64,000 nt of DNA from Eriocheir sinensis (GCF_024679095.1 NC_066517.1:20741040-20805039), one strand, 5' to 3'; positions 49,035 through 62,860 are shown, counted from the stretch's first letter. The notes: generated from the sequence alone by a model not told the origin. Program-made: numbers and translations.

Positions 49035-51004
49035 AAACTCAGACCTTAATATGAGATGGAGAGAGTAGGGAGAGAAACTCGGACCTTAATATGAGAGGGA
49101 GAGAGTAGGGAGAGAAACTCGGACCTTAATATGAGAGGGAGAGAGTTGGGAGAGAAACTCGGACCTTAATATGAGAGGGAGAGGGTAGGGAGAGAAACTC
49201 GGACCTTAATATGAGAGGGAGAGAGTTGTGATAGAAACTCTTACCTTAATATGATAGGTAGACAGTTGGTAGAGAAACTCGGACCTTAATATGAGATGGA
49301 GAGAGTAGGGAGAGAAACTCAGACCTTAATATGAGAGGGAGAGAGTTGGGAGAGAAACTCGGACCTTAATATGAGAGGGAGAGAGTTGGGAGAGAAACTC
49401 GGACCTTAATATGAGAGGGAGAGAGTTGGGAGAGAAACTCGGACCTTAATATGAGAGGGAGAGAGTAGGGAGAGAAACTCGGACCTTAATATGAGAGGGA
49501 GAGAGTTGGGAGAGAAACTCGGACCTTAATATGAGAGGGAGAGAGTTGGGAGAGAAACTCGGACCTTAATATGAGAGGGAGAGAGCAGGGAGAGAAACTC
49601 GGACCTTAATATGAGAGGGAGAGAGTAGGGAGAGAAACTCGGACCTTAATATGAGAGGGAGAGAGTTGGGAGAGAAACTCGGACCTTAATATGAGAGGGA
49701 GAGAGTAGGGAGAGAAACTCGGACCTTAATATGAGAGGGAGAGAGTAGGGAGAGAAACTCAGACCTTAATATGAGAGGGAGAGAGTAGGGAGAGAAACTC
49801 GGACCTTAATATGAGAGAGAGAGAGTAGGGAGAGAAACTCGGACCTTAATATGAGAGGGAGAGAGTTGGGAGAGAAACTCGGACCTTAATATGAGAGGGA
49901 GAGAGTAGGGAGAGAAACTCGGACCTTAATATGAGAGGGAGAGAGTAGGGAGAGAAACTCGGACCTTAATATGAGAGGGAGAGAGTAGGGAGAGAAACTC
50001 GGACCTTAATATGAGAGGGAGAGAGTTGGGAGAGAAACTCGGACCTTAATATGAGAGGGAGAGAGTTGGGAGAGAAACTCGGACCTTAATATGAGAGGGA
50101 GAGAGTTGGGAGAGAAACTCGGACCTTAATATGAGAGGGAGAGTAGGGAGAAACTCGGACCTTAATATGAGATGGAGAGAGAGGGAGAGAAACTCAGACC
50201 TTAATATGAGAGGGAGAGAGTAGAGAGAAACTCGGACCTTAATATGAGAGGAGAGAGAGGAGAAACTCTGACCTTAATATGAGAGGGAGAGAGTTGGGAG
50301 AGAAACTCAGACCTTAATATGAGAGGGAGAGAGTTGGGAGAGAAACTCAGACCTTAATATGAGAGGGAGAGAGTTGGGAGAGAAACTCGGACCTTAATAT
50401 GAGATGGAGAGAGTTGGGAGAGAAACTCGGACCTTAATATGAGAGGGAGAGAGTAGGGAGAAACTCGGACCTTAATATGAGAGGGAGAGTTGGGAGAGAA
50501 ACTCAGACCTTAATATGAGAGGGAGAGAGTAGGGAGAGAAACTCGGACCTTAATATGAGAGGGAGAGAGTAGGGAGAGAAACTCGGACCTTAATATGAGA
50601 GGGAGAGAGTAGGGAGAGAAACTCGGACCTTAATATGAGAGGGAGAGAGTTGGGAGAGAAACTCGGACCTTAATATGAGAGGGAGAGAGTAGGGAGAGAA
50701 ACTCAGACCTTAATATGAGAGGGAGAGAGTAGGGAGAGAAACTCGGACCTTAATATGAGAGGGAGAGAGTTGGGAGAGAAACTCGGACCTTAATATGAGA
50801 GGGAGAGAGTAGGGAGAGAAACTCGGACCTTAATATGAGAGGGAGAGAGTTGGGAGAGAAACTCGGACCTTAATATGAGAGGGAGAGAGTTGGGAGAGAA
50901 ACTCGGACCTTAATATGAGAGGGAGAGAGTTGGGAGAGAAACTCGGACCTTAATATGAGAGGGAGAGAGTTGGGAGAGAAACTCGGACCTTAATATGAGA
51001 GGGC
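49035..51004. repeat. 40-bp satellite array, about 49 units
   Basis: The unit reads ggaccttaatatgagaggga followed by gagagttgggagagaaactc, exactly 40 bp. The first 27 units (49041-50120) keep perfect 40-bp register. 50121-50268 holds four shortened units (36, 39, 38, 35 bp). 50429-50504 holds two 38-bp units. The rest return to 40 bp, and a partial unit ends at 50985-51004. The main polymorphism is gagttggg versus gagtaggg. Units 5 and 6 are the most diverged. Every unit carries a TAA on the + strand. Confidence 0.98.
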
Positions 51005-51282
51005 GAGAGAAGAAGAGAGGGAGAGAAAGAGACAGAGAAAGATGGGAAACACAGATCATTAAATTAAGAGCCCCAGCAATTCGTTCTTACTTAAGTGTAT
51101 TAAATTAACATAGTTTTCCATTCGTAACTTGGGAACGGTGAGACTCTTCTTCGCTCTAGTGTTTTCTTTTTTTAGTTCACCTTCCTGGAGCGTCTCGATA
51201 TGGAGGTAATTAGCGTAAAAGGTGTATAACGAAAGCGAGGCAGGTGTAAAGAAGCTGGACGGACAGGTGTGAAGGTGAGGGG

Positions 51283-51285
<3 letters not shown>
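51005..51285. other. Complex island with GGTAATTAGCG and CAGGTGT
   Basis: 51180-51275 contains ggtaattagcg and two CAGGTGT sites, ahead of the (GT)n. No gene is seen. Confidence 0.4.
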
Positions 51286-51327
<42 letters not shown>

Positions 51328-51490
51328 GGCGTTGGTGTTGTTATTTTTAGTGCCGGTAGTATTGTTTTATATTTTTTGTATCGTTTTTAAAGAAGCAATA
51401 TTTGTAGTTGTTGTAGTTGATATTCCTGTTGTGGTTGTTGTAGTAGTAGTAGTAGTAGTAGTAGTTGTTGTAGTAGTAGATAATAATAGA
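51286..51490. repeat. (GT)20 and (AGT)n
   Basis: (GT)n covers 51286-51326. (AGT/TTG)n covers 51436-51480. Confidence 0.95.
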
Positions 51491-52555
51491 GGTAGGAGAC
51501 ACGACTATTGAGATGTAACAACTATAATGAACACGGAAACGAATTAGGATGAAAAAAATACAGTTAAAAGGTACGAAAACCAAACATGTGATTCTTTCTT
51601 TACATACTCCCTTCTCCACCCTCTCATCACCGTCCTTCTCTTTATAATTATCCACAAAATACACCACCTCAAAAGTAGGCCTAATCTTTATTCCTCCTCC
51701 TCCTCCTCCTCCTCCTCCTACCCCTACATCCCTCCTTCTTCTTCCTCCTCCTCCTCGTGTAGGCCTAAATTACGAGAGAGGGGAAAAAAATGCTGTAAGG
51801 GATGGTATGAAGATAAAGAGGAATATAGGAAGAACATGAAATAGGAGGAGAGGTGTAGAAGAGGGTGATAGAAAAACAGGAGAAGAAGAATGGAGAGAAA
51901 TTATTATAAAAAAGGAAAAGGAAGCTGAAAGAAAAGAGGACTGGAAGAGAAGAAAAGGGAGAGGATGATGAGTAGGGATGCAGGGAAGGGGAAAAAGAAA
52001 TGTAAAAAAGATGGAGAAGAATGCAATAGTAGGAAAAGGGAAAAATGATAAAATAAAGAGGAAATGTTAGAGGGCAGAGAAAGATGGAAAAATAAGGGGA
52101 ATAGGAAGTGGTGAATGAATAGAAAGGAAAAAAAAAAGGAAAGGAAAAATTATAGAAGATGGAGTTGCAAGAATAGAAGACAGCTAGGGAGAACATGAAA
52201 AAGAAAAAAGCGTAGGAAGAAAATTTGAGACAGAAAAAACATGGAGTAGTGAAATTATTGAAAAGGATGCAGGAAGATAATAGAAACGGGTGAAGAAAGG
52301 TGGTAGACGATGAAGAATGAAGCAAGACGAAAAAAGTAAGATTGGAAAAGATGAATTAAAAAGGGTTATGAAAAAAAAGACCGATAGGAAAAACATGGAA
52401 GAGGAGAATTATTAACGGTGAAATTAGGTAAAAAAAAAGGAGATAGGTAGAAGATAGAAGAGGTAGATGGAAGATAGGTAGAAGAATATGTTTTAAGAAT
52501 AGGTAGAAGAGGAATTAAACATAGAGAAAAGAGTGAGAAAAGAGTATATATGCCA
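51491..52555. other. Mixed then purine-rich spacer
   Basis: (TCC)n covers 51689-51719, and the + strand is A/G-rich from 51770 to 52540. No gene; minus-strand frames are compositional. Confidence 0.55.
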
Positions 52556-52780
52556 TCCTAACCCTTTGACACCCCTTCTCCCTTTAGCCAGGTAGATCGT
52601 TGGCAGGCAGGTAAGGCTTATTAGCGTCCAGGCTCCTGTCGTCACCTGGGGAGAGGTTTAATATCAGGTGTGCTTCGCGGAGCCGATCGTGTTATGGGGC
52701 GAGATCAAAGTCGAGCTGGTGTTCCGCTTCAGTGGCTTGTGGAAAATGAAGCGTTTTGATGTGTTATTAAAATTAGAGTG
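52556..52780. promoter_or_regulatory. Complex island with CAGGTA, CACCTG and ATTAGCG
   Basis: Within 52590-52675 are CAGGTAGA, CAGGTAAG, TTATTAGCG, CACCTGG and CAGGTGTG. The same vocabulary occurs in other islands. cagGTAAG is also donor-like, but no exon is evident. Confidence 0.35.
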
Positions 52781-53130
52781 GCTTGGAATTTGTTTTTTGT
52801 AGTTTTGCTTGTTTTTCGTTTCATAAATATCAGTGCTGTCTTTTTTTCTTTCTTCAGTATCTAAATTTTACTTTTGCTTTTTTCTTATTAATTTTCTTCT
52901 TTCTATTTCTTCTTCTTCTTCTTCTTCTTCTTCTTTTCATCCTTCTTCTTCTTCTTCTTCATCTTCTTCTTCTTCTTCTTCTTCTTCTTCTTCTTCTTCT
53001 TCTTCTTTTTTTGTTTCATCGTCATTATCATCATCATCGCCTTTTCTTCTGCTCCTATTTCTTAGTAGTAACAGCATAGTAGTAGTAATAGAAGTAGTAA
53101 TAGTGGTAATAGTAGTAGAAGTGGTAGATG
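52781..53130. repeat. (CTT)n, (ATC)n and (AGT)n
   Basis: (CTT)n covers 52909-53008 with short breaks, ATC units 53018-53038, and AGT/AAT-type units 53063-53130. Confidence 0.95.
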
Positions 53131-53453
53131 TCTCTCCTCCCCTCTTTCCTCTGTTTCCTCCTCTCTTTCCATCCTCCCTTCTGGTTTCTTTCCTTCACCC
53201 TTCACCCTCTTCCCATTTTTCCCACCTCTCAATCATTCATCCCCTTCGTTTATTATTCGCTCTTCTCTTCCTTTGTCATCCTCCTCTCCTCTCTCATCTA
53301 TTTTCTCCTCCTCCTCCTCCTCCTCCTCCTCCTCCTCCTCGGTTCAAGTTTTCCCAGAGTTCGCCAATTGTAGCTCTTCTTTCTCATTTTCAAGTGGAAA
53401 GACAAGACCAGAAAGTTTTATTATTGAAAGAAAGAGCCTGATTTACAAAAGAA

Positions 53454-53519
<66 letters not shown>

Positions 53520-54090
53520 CATTAATCACGCCACAAACAGCATCATTTACACAGAGGTCTCGGGGGAACATTCTTAACTTTGTCCTTATGAGAAATTCCG
53601 TTTTCTTTCCGTGCTCAGAAAACGCTCCTGCAAGTAGTTAATATTTTTTGAAGTTTTCCCTGCACCTAATTTTCCGTTTTCGTTGTCCTATTCTTCAGGT
53701 TTTCCTTCATTCCTCGTTTTCTTCTTGCTTTTCAGATACTTCCTTTTTGCTTTGTTATATCTAATATGTTTTAAAGTTTATCCTTCACACAGTTTCCTTT
53801 TTTCAGATTTTCCTTTATCCCTCTTTTTTCCAACACTTCTTTGTTTTTTCAGCTTTTTTTTGCCTTCGCCCATTTTTTTTAGCCTATTTTTCAGATTTTC
53901 TTTTATTCCCCATCCTGTTTATAACCTCTTGTTGCTTTCTTGTCTTGTCTAGTTTAATATTTCTTATATAATTTTCTCATAACATGATACTTTTTTATCC
54001 TGTCCACATTTTCCTTGTTCTTTACGTATCTTCATTCCTGCCACTTTTATCGTTTCCTTGTCTTCTCATCCACCCTCCCTTCTCCTCACT
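53131..54090. repeat. Pyrimidine-rich DNA with (CTC)n and (CT)n
   Basis: (CTC)n covers 53307-53340 and (CT)n 53456-53516. A T-rich stretch with repeated ttttcagattttcctt-like strings covers 53690-53910. No gene is seen. Confidence 0.8.
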
Positions 54091-54711
54091 ATGCTCGGGT
54101 TCATAGCGAGGAACTTCGAGTTTAAAACGCCTAACGTATTGTTATCCTTCTATAATTCCATGGTAAGACCACACCTCGAATATGCAGTGCAGTTCTAGTC
54201 TCCTGGTTCCAGGAAGGACATTAAATTACTGGAAAGGGTTCAACGACGAGCAACGAAAATGATTCCAACCTTAAGGGCTCAACCGTACGAGGAATGACTC
54301 AAGCGACTCAATCTCTTTACACTCGAGGGGATATGACTCAAGTCTTCAAGTACCTGAAAAAGTTTAATAACGTCGATCACTCTAAGTTCTTTGAACTGCA
54401 AACTAATTCAAGAACTAGAATCAACGGTTTACCCATTCAGTCGAGTCGATGCAGCACAGACATTGGCAAGCATTTTTTCTTTAACCGGGTCATCCGCACC
54501 TTCAGAAGTAGTAAATGTGAATACCATAAACTCCTTCAAAAATCGAATCGACCGTCATTTCGTTGCGTCAGGAGTAAACTGATTACCGAAGTGCTTTAAT
54601 ATGCTCTACGGGCACCAAGTGGCTGTCGAGCAAATAAAATCACCAGAGCGGGCAACCTCGAAATGAGCCAATAGGCTTTCTGTTGCCTGCATTTCCATGT
54701 GTCCATGTTTC
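54091..54711 (+). mobile_element. CR1/L2-like LINE, 5'-truncated, copy 3
   Basis: It covers the same part of ORF2 as copy 1, starting at the codon before LGFIARNF and including PHLEYAVQF, LERVQRRATKM and the C-terminal NSFKNRIDRHFVA. In-frame stops (near 54197 and 54294) and frameshifts kill it. The 3' UTR ends with the stem-loop and octamer tail, then (TCC)n. It differs from copy 1 at many sites, so both are old. Confidence 0.87.
54649..54689 (+). other. Nested 3'-terminal stem-loop of LINE copy 3
   Basis: CGGGCAAC (54649-54656) pairs with GTTGCCTG (54682-54689), with one G-U pair. AGCC (54666-54669) pairs with GGCT (54674-54677) around AATA. Relative to copy 1, outer-stem pair G-C has become A-T (54655/54683), a compensatory change. 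Confidence 0.75.
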
Positions 54712-56430
<1,719 letters not shown>

Positions 56431-56590
56431 CACCTTCCCTGCGGACCCTCACCTGTTGCCGCGTCCTCCCGCCTGCTAATAAACTTACCTGGCGCACCTG
56501 GCTCGCGTGTCGGCGGTAAATGAAGGCACACCTGGACACCTGTTGGCACACACCTGTTGGCACACAAATTTAGGCCACACCTGCTCCTTT
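56431..56590. promoter_or_regulatory. Cluster of six CACCTG E-boxes
   Basis: CACCTG occurs six times between about 56449 and 56583, plus one TACCTG. Two of them lie in a short direct repeat around acacctgttggcacac. CACCTG is the Snail/ZEB-type E-box core; binding is inference. Confidence 0.4.
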
Positions 56591-56927
56591 TATGCGGGGC
56601 GTTTTGGACGTTATCTGGGCCGCCTTATTTTTGTTGCTTTATTTATCCTGAAGTAGTGTTTTAGTTTTGTCTCCCGGTTGTTTTTCTTCATTATCTATCC
56701 CTTTTTGCTTTTTATCTTCTTTTTCTTCATCTTTTACTTCATTTTAGCCTTCTTTTTCTTCTTTTTCTTGACCTTTTACTTCATTTTCGTCTTCCTCTTT
56801 TTTTTCCCTTCTTGCTTTTTCTTTTCTTTTTCTTTTTTCTCTTCCTCCTCCTCTTTTTCATCTTTTTCATGCTCTTTTTCTTCATTTTCTTTTTTCTTTT
56901 TCATCTTAAATTGTTATTATTATTATG

Positions 56928-56969
<42 letters not shown>

Positions 56970-56994
56970 GTTGTTGTTGGTATTAGTATTATTA

Positions 56995-57031
<37 letters not shown>

Positions 57032-57081
57032 GAAATGCAATGACTTGTGTTTACTTAATTATTCCTGTTTCATTTTTCCAG
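56591..57081. repeat. TTC-rich tract and (ATT)n
   Basis: T/C-rich DNA with TTC/TTTC units (56680-56910), then (ATT)n at 56912-57030 with a short GTT interruption. Confidence 0.9.
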
Positions 57082-57164
57082 GTTTCACAAGAACACAAAA
57101 TAATGATACGAAGAGACTGACAAGAGGAAGCCAGTCTACCTACATACGTTATCTCCCGAATAAG
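57082..57164 (+). other. Possible 83-nt exon between good splice signals
   Basis: An acceptor-like tttcatttttccag ends at 57081 and a donor-like aag/gtaatt follows 57164. One frame (first full codon at 57084) is open throughout for 27 codons; the other two contain stops. The reading includes TRGSQSTYIRYLPNK. No neighbouring exon is identified, so it may be chance. Confidence 0.25.
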
Positions 57165-57568
57165 GTAATTACCATCTGTTTTCTTCTATTTTATATATTT
57201 CTTGCCTCCATTTGAAGATTTAAGTAGTATATGAATTGGCTACACAACTGCTTGGTTTGTTTCCTTCTCAGTGCATCTTTGACCCTGCGTATATGTGATT
57301 GGATCCTTCCTGGTGTGTCACTAAATAGGTTCTAGGTTTTTTTTAGGGCTTTATCACTTTTTTGGACTAACTTCATTTCGCTGAGTCTCTAAATAGGTGA
57401 TTGGGCCCTATCTAGTGTGTCTTATGATAACTTCGTGGTAATTGTTTTGGTGGACTCGTAACTTATTTGCACTATTAATTTCTATTCTGCTGACCCTGTA
57501 CATAGGTGATTGGACCCTATGTACTGTGTCATGTTGTTTTTAAGGGATTCGTAACTATTTTGCACCGC

Positions 57569-57570
<2 letters not shown>
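57165..57570. repeat. Old three-unit tandem repeat, about 105 bp
   Basis: ggtgattggaccctatctag-like strings occur near 57294, 57396 and 57505, each followed by tgtgtc and a T-rich stretch containing cgtaactatttgcac-type sequence. Confidence 0.75.
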
Positions 57571-57603
<33 letters not shown>

Positions 57604-57849
57604 TCTGCCAGGTAGCGCCACATCATGAGTCTGCGTAGGTAGGCGTAATATTTAATCTTCGAGGCAATACCTGTCGAACCTCATTAAGGACAAGGGCTCA
57701 CCTGTAATGCCTGTTTTATTAATTCATTAGCGCTTGCTGCATTACCTGTCCGCGGTGATTTAATTGAGCGCTTCGTGTTATTACCTGAGCTAATTAGACG
57801 AACCTTAATGTTGGCAGCCAATTTATTTTGCTTTATTGCCTTTCGTGGC

Positions 57850-57850
<1 letters not shown>
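57571..57850. promoter_or_regulatory. Poly-T run and ACCTG/TAATTA island
   Basis: T31 at 57571-57601 is followed by a complex island with CAGGTAG, ACCTGT (three times), CACCTG, ATTAGCG, ATTACCTGAGCTAATTAG and TTAAT elements. It shares the exact 16-mer at 57781-57796 with 38588-38603. The poly-T could be the tail of a minus-strand retroposed sequence. Confidence 0.4.
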
Positions 57851-58112
<262 letters not shown>

Positions 58113-58440
58113 AACACACTCAAAGCTTCTCCTATTCCTCCTCCTCTTCCACATTCCCTCTCACTCTCTTCCTCCTTCCGCATTCTTCCATTCTTTCTCC
58201 TCACACCCTCCTCTTTTCTCTCTTCCCACCTTCTTTCCCTGTTCTCCCATCCACTTCTTCCCTCTCCTTTATTTCCACCTTCCTACTCACCCACGTCCCT
58301 CCTTACCACCCCTCGCCCCTCTCTTATATTCCCACCTTCCTCTTCACCCATTTCTTTTCTCACACCTGTCCAGTCACCAGCAGAGGAAGACAGAGAAAAA
58401 AACAGAGGAAGAGGAGGGTGAAGACGTACGGGGGTAAGAG
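58113..58440. other. Pyrimidine-rich spacer
   Basis: C/T-rich to 58370, then a short purine-rich end. Nothing is recognised. Confidence 0.5.
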
Positions 58441-59322
58441 ACGCTGAGATAGGAGTGATGCGTTTTCTGTTAGTGGTTGTGGTGATGAGGAAAATTGTAA
58501 AGCCTCAGATTCAAACTTTCTTAATATGTGGTGACAAGGAGACGATAGTGTTGCAAAAGTAGATATAGTGGTGATGGTTGTGTTGCAATGATGATGGTGA
58601 AGGTGGTGGTAATGGCAGGGATGGCTTCGTGCGGGAAACTGATGAAGCCTTGATGAGATAATGTGCAGGGTGAGAGAGAAGTCATGGTGGTGGTTGGTGG
58701 AGGTGGTAGTGGTGGTGGTATTGATGTGGGTTTAGTGATGGTTGTGGGGATAGTGGTTGATTATAGTTCAGTAGAGGTTTAGACAATATACTTTGGTGGT
58801 GGTGGGGTAGTGATGTTTCGTTGATGATGATGGAGGTGTTGGTGATGGTGTTCTTTGGTCAGTGATTGTGGTGAAAGAGAAGTTTAGACATTACGTGGTG
58901 GTAGTGATTGTGGTGGAGGTAGCCTTAGTGATGCTTCTGTGGTGGTGATAATATTGGAGGTGGTGGTGATGGTATTTTTTGGTTAGAGTATTTGTGGTGG
59001 AATTAAGGCTTAGACAATACGTGGTGGTTGTGGTTGAGGGGTAGGTGATTGTGGTGATGCTTCTGTGCTGGTGATGATATTGGAGGTGAAGGTGATGGTA
59101 TTCTTTGGTCAGAGTAATTGTGGTGGAATAGAGGTTTAGACAATGCGTGGTGGAGGTTGTGGTGTTGGTTGTGCTGGTGGTGGTTGTGATGGCGGTGGTG
59201 AGGGTGGTTAAGGGATGGGTTGCGTGCGAGGGATGCCGGGCTTCATGCGGGAGATTGATGAAGCGCTGATGAAATTTTAAGGAGCGGGAGGTTGTGAAAA
59301 GTGAAGATATAAGTCATGGTGT
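58441..59322. repeat. GGT/GAT-rich array with 104-126-bp units
   Basis: The marker gtttagacaat recurs near 58778, 58882, 59008 and 59134. Between markers are gatgcttctgtg and gatggtattctttggt. The array is bracketed by two related blocks with cgggaaactgatgaagc (58633) and cgggagattgatgaagc (59248), both ending in aagtcatggtg. Confidence 0.85.
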
Positions 59323-60148
59323 TGTGGCGGCTCGTTCATCTTATCTCCCTCCTCCTCCCCCTCCTCCTCCTCTTCCTCCCCCTCCTCCTCCTTTGTCTTG
59401 GTTAGGGAAGAGGAAAGAGTCTGTTTATCTTTAATCTTCTGTGGAAAAGTTTCGCGTGTCACTTCAGTACATCCTCACTTCCCTCTCACATTACACCCCT
59501 CTTCTTCCTCTTTGTCTTCCCCCTCCCCCTCCTCCTCCTCCTCCTCCTCTTTCTTCATCACCCTCAGCTTCCTTATCCTTAATCTAAATCACGTACAAAC
59601 GCAAAAGAGCAACATCCAAAACAAAATTCTTCAACTTTAAGGAAAGGTAAATATACAAAGTAATTACCCATCGTCCCGCATTCCCCCTACTCTCTTCTTC
59701 TTCTTCTTCTTCTTCCTCCTCCTCCTCCTCCTTCTTCTCCTCCATCCGATCGGTCTCCTGCCTCCCGTAACCCTCCTCCCGCTCCCTTCCCCCCCTCTCT
59801 CTCTTCTCATTTCTCCTCACCATCCTCCTCCCCTTTACCCTTGTCGTATTCTCTCTAGCTCTTCAGCCGCCGTAGAGTGCAGACGTGTTCTTGCTCTATT
59901 GTCTAATCTGTACATACTCGCTATTTGGAAAGTGTCGCGCCTCAGCCTAAGTACGCATGGTTAAAATCGTGGTCCCTTTCCCCAATGCTACTTTAATTTC
60001 CCTTTGTCACTTCCCGTCCCTCAACAGTTGGCGCGCCCTCTCTCGCCATACGCAGGGAGTCTCAGTTCAGGGGGTCTCGTGAGTGAAAGGACCCAGCCAA
60101 GTCCCTCTAGAATGGGTTCAAGTAGTCCAACTCTGAGATAACCCACGT
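59323..60148. other. CTC-rich runs and complex DNA
   Basis: (CTC)n patches lie near 59345-59395, 59520-59550 and 59700-59735. 59850-60148 is unique-looking, GC-moderate DNA without a recognised gene. Confidence 0.55.
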
Positions 60149-60504
60149 CATAGTTCTTCCCTCTTGTTCCCCGCTCCTGTGGATGAGACAAACTTCTCCT
60201 CCCTCCGTCAACGCGTGTGGAGGAAGGAGGATATGGAGGCCCTCTTGACCGGACTAATAACAGACAACACCTTCCCCTACCATTGCCACCGTCGTCACGC
60301 TGCGCTCCCTCGACGCTGACCGTAATCATAGTTCTTCCCTCTTGTTCCCCGCTCCTATGGGTGAGACAAACTTCTCTTCCCTCCGTCAACGCGTGTGGGG
60401 GGAGGGGGATATGGAGGCCCGCTTGACCGGACTAATAACAGACAACTTCTTCCCCTACCATTGCCACCTTCGCCACGCTGCGCTCCCTCGACACTGACCG
60501 TAAA
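60149..60504. repeat. 178-bp tandem duplication
   Basis: Unit 1 (60149-60326) and unit 2 (60327-60504) both begin catagttcttccctcttgtt and end with ctgaccgtaa. They differ at a modest number of sites. The sequence is complex and GC-moderate, unlike the microsatellite DNA around it. It may derive from a dispersed element. Confidence 0.93.
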
Positions 60505-60514
60505 TTTGTCTGCG

Positions 60515-60605
60515 TTCAGGAGCTCCAGGAGGGACGCGGGTTCGAATCCTGGCCGCCGCACAGCTGAGGTTTTTCAGTCACCGCCTTGCATCGTTAAGAG
60601 AGTCC
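60515..60605 (+). mobile_element. tRNA-derived SINE fragment with box B
   Basis: gggttcgaatcc (60537-60548) is a perfect box B. It is followed by ggccgccgcacagctgaggt and tttcagtcaccg, which match gccgccacaagctgggattt and ttcagtaaccg of the SINE at 13103-13133. No box A is found upstream, so the left part is missing or replaced by the duplicated block. Confidence 0.65.
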
Positions 60606-61544
<939 letters not shown>

Positions 61545-62226
61545 TCCTATTTTTTTCTTCTCCCCTTTTATTTTTTTTCCTTTTCCCTATTTCTCCTCTT
61601 TTTCCCCTCTGCCCTTTCCTTATATAACTCTCCTCTCCCCCCTAGCTCTTCTAATCTCCCTGTGTCTACTCTCCATTCTTTTCCTTCCCCTTTTCTCCTC
61701 TCCCTAAATTCCTTTCTCCTTCCTTATTTGTCCTTTTCTTTTTTTCCCTTTCCAAATGTATTCACTCTAAGCTCTTTTCCCCTTTCCTATTTCCCCGTCC
61801 TTTCTTTTTTTTCCTTTTTTCTTCTCTCCCTCCACTCTTTTCCACTTCCTTATTTCTTCTCTCCTTTTTTTCCCTTCCAAACTTATCCTCTCATTTCCCT
61901 ACCCTCTGTCTTCCTTTTTTATTTCTCTCCTTTTTCTCTTTTCCATTTTTTTCTCTTTCTCATCTCTTTCCCTTTCCTCTCTCCCCCTCCTTCTTTCCCC
62001 TCTGCTCCTCTCCCTCCACTTTTTTCCTCCTTATGTCTCCTCTCCTTTTTTTTCCCTGTTAAGTATTTCATCTTCCTCACCTTTTTCCTTACCTTGTCTT
62101 CCTTTTCTCTACTCTTTTCTCCCTTTCCTATTTCTCCTCTCCATTTTCTCCCTTTTAAATTTATCCACTCCTTCACCTCATTACCCCTTTCCTATTTTCC
62201 CCTCCCCCTCTTTTCCCCTTTTCTCC
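61545..62226. repeat. Pyrimidine-rich old array, about 100-180-bp units
   Basis: Recurrent markers: ccctttccaaatgtattcac (61747), cccttccaaacttatcctct (61872), ccctgttaagtatttcatct (62053) and cccttttaaatttatccact (62149). The tract follows the purine-rich block with a sharp strand switch near 61535. Confidence 0.7.
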
Positions 62227-62420
62227 TCCCCACCTGACTAATTAGCAGGCAGGTGCATCTCCTTGACGACGCACCCGTCTGAGCCCTCAGGTGCGGGTCA
62301 TTAACATGTAATTAACAGGAACACTCAAAGGCGGATCCCGCGCGTCTCACCTGGATTGAGTCAACACGCTGGGCAGAGGAAAACACCTGGCAATCTTGAC
62401 ACCTGCGGAGGCTAATTAAG
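62227..62420. promoter_or_regulatory. Cluster of six CACCTG/CAGGTG with three TAATTA sites
   Basis: Both orientations of CACCTG are present six times within about 180 bp, with CTAATTAG (62238), TAATTAAC (62308) and CTAATTAAG (62413). The island is complex and GC-balanced between low-complexity tracts. Snail/ZEB E-box cores plus homeodomain cores are typical of developmental enhancers; function here is inference. Confidence 0.45.
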
Positions 62421-62434
62421 ACGAGGGGAGTGGG

Positions 62435-62489
<55 letters not shown>

Positions 62490-62860
62490 GGGGGAAGAGG
62501 GAGTGGAAAGATGGAAGGAAGGAAGGAAAGAAGGAAGAAAGGAAGGAAGAGAGGAATGAATGAATGAAGGAGGGAAGGAAGGAAGGAAAGAAAGAAGGAA
62601 GAAAGAGAGGAATGAATGAATGTATGAATGAATGAATGAAGGAAGGAAGGAAGGAAGGAAGGAAGGATATACAGGGAAAAAAGGTGGAAAAAAATAGAAA
62701 ACGGGAAGAAAGTGAAAGAACAAAAGAGGATACTAGTGGAATAGGACGATTGTTACTACTAATAGATAGATAGGCCAATAGATAGATATAGATAGATAGA
62801 TACACATATAGACAGTGATAGGGAAGCAGTTAGACAGTGTATCTGAGAGAGAGAGAGATG
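62421..62860. repeat. (GA)n, (GGAA)n/(GAAT)n and (GATA)n
   Basis: (GA)n covers 62441-62486, GGAA/GAAT tetramers 62510-62670, and GATA units 62760-62800. Confidence 0.93.

Noticed and set aside
49035..51004. CRISPR array
   Set aside because: The 40-bp units are directly adjacent with no unique spacers, and the genome context is animal. It is a satellite.
57571..57601. Poly-A tail of a processed pseudogene on the minus strand
   Set aside because: No gene-like sequence or target duplication was found beside the T run. A plain homopolymer is simpler.
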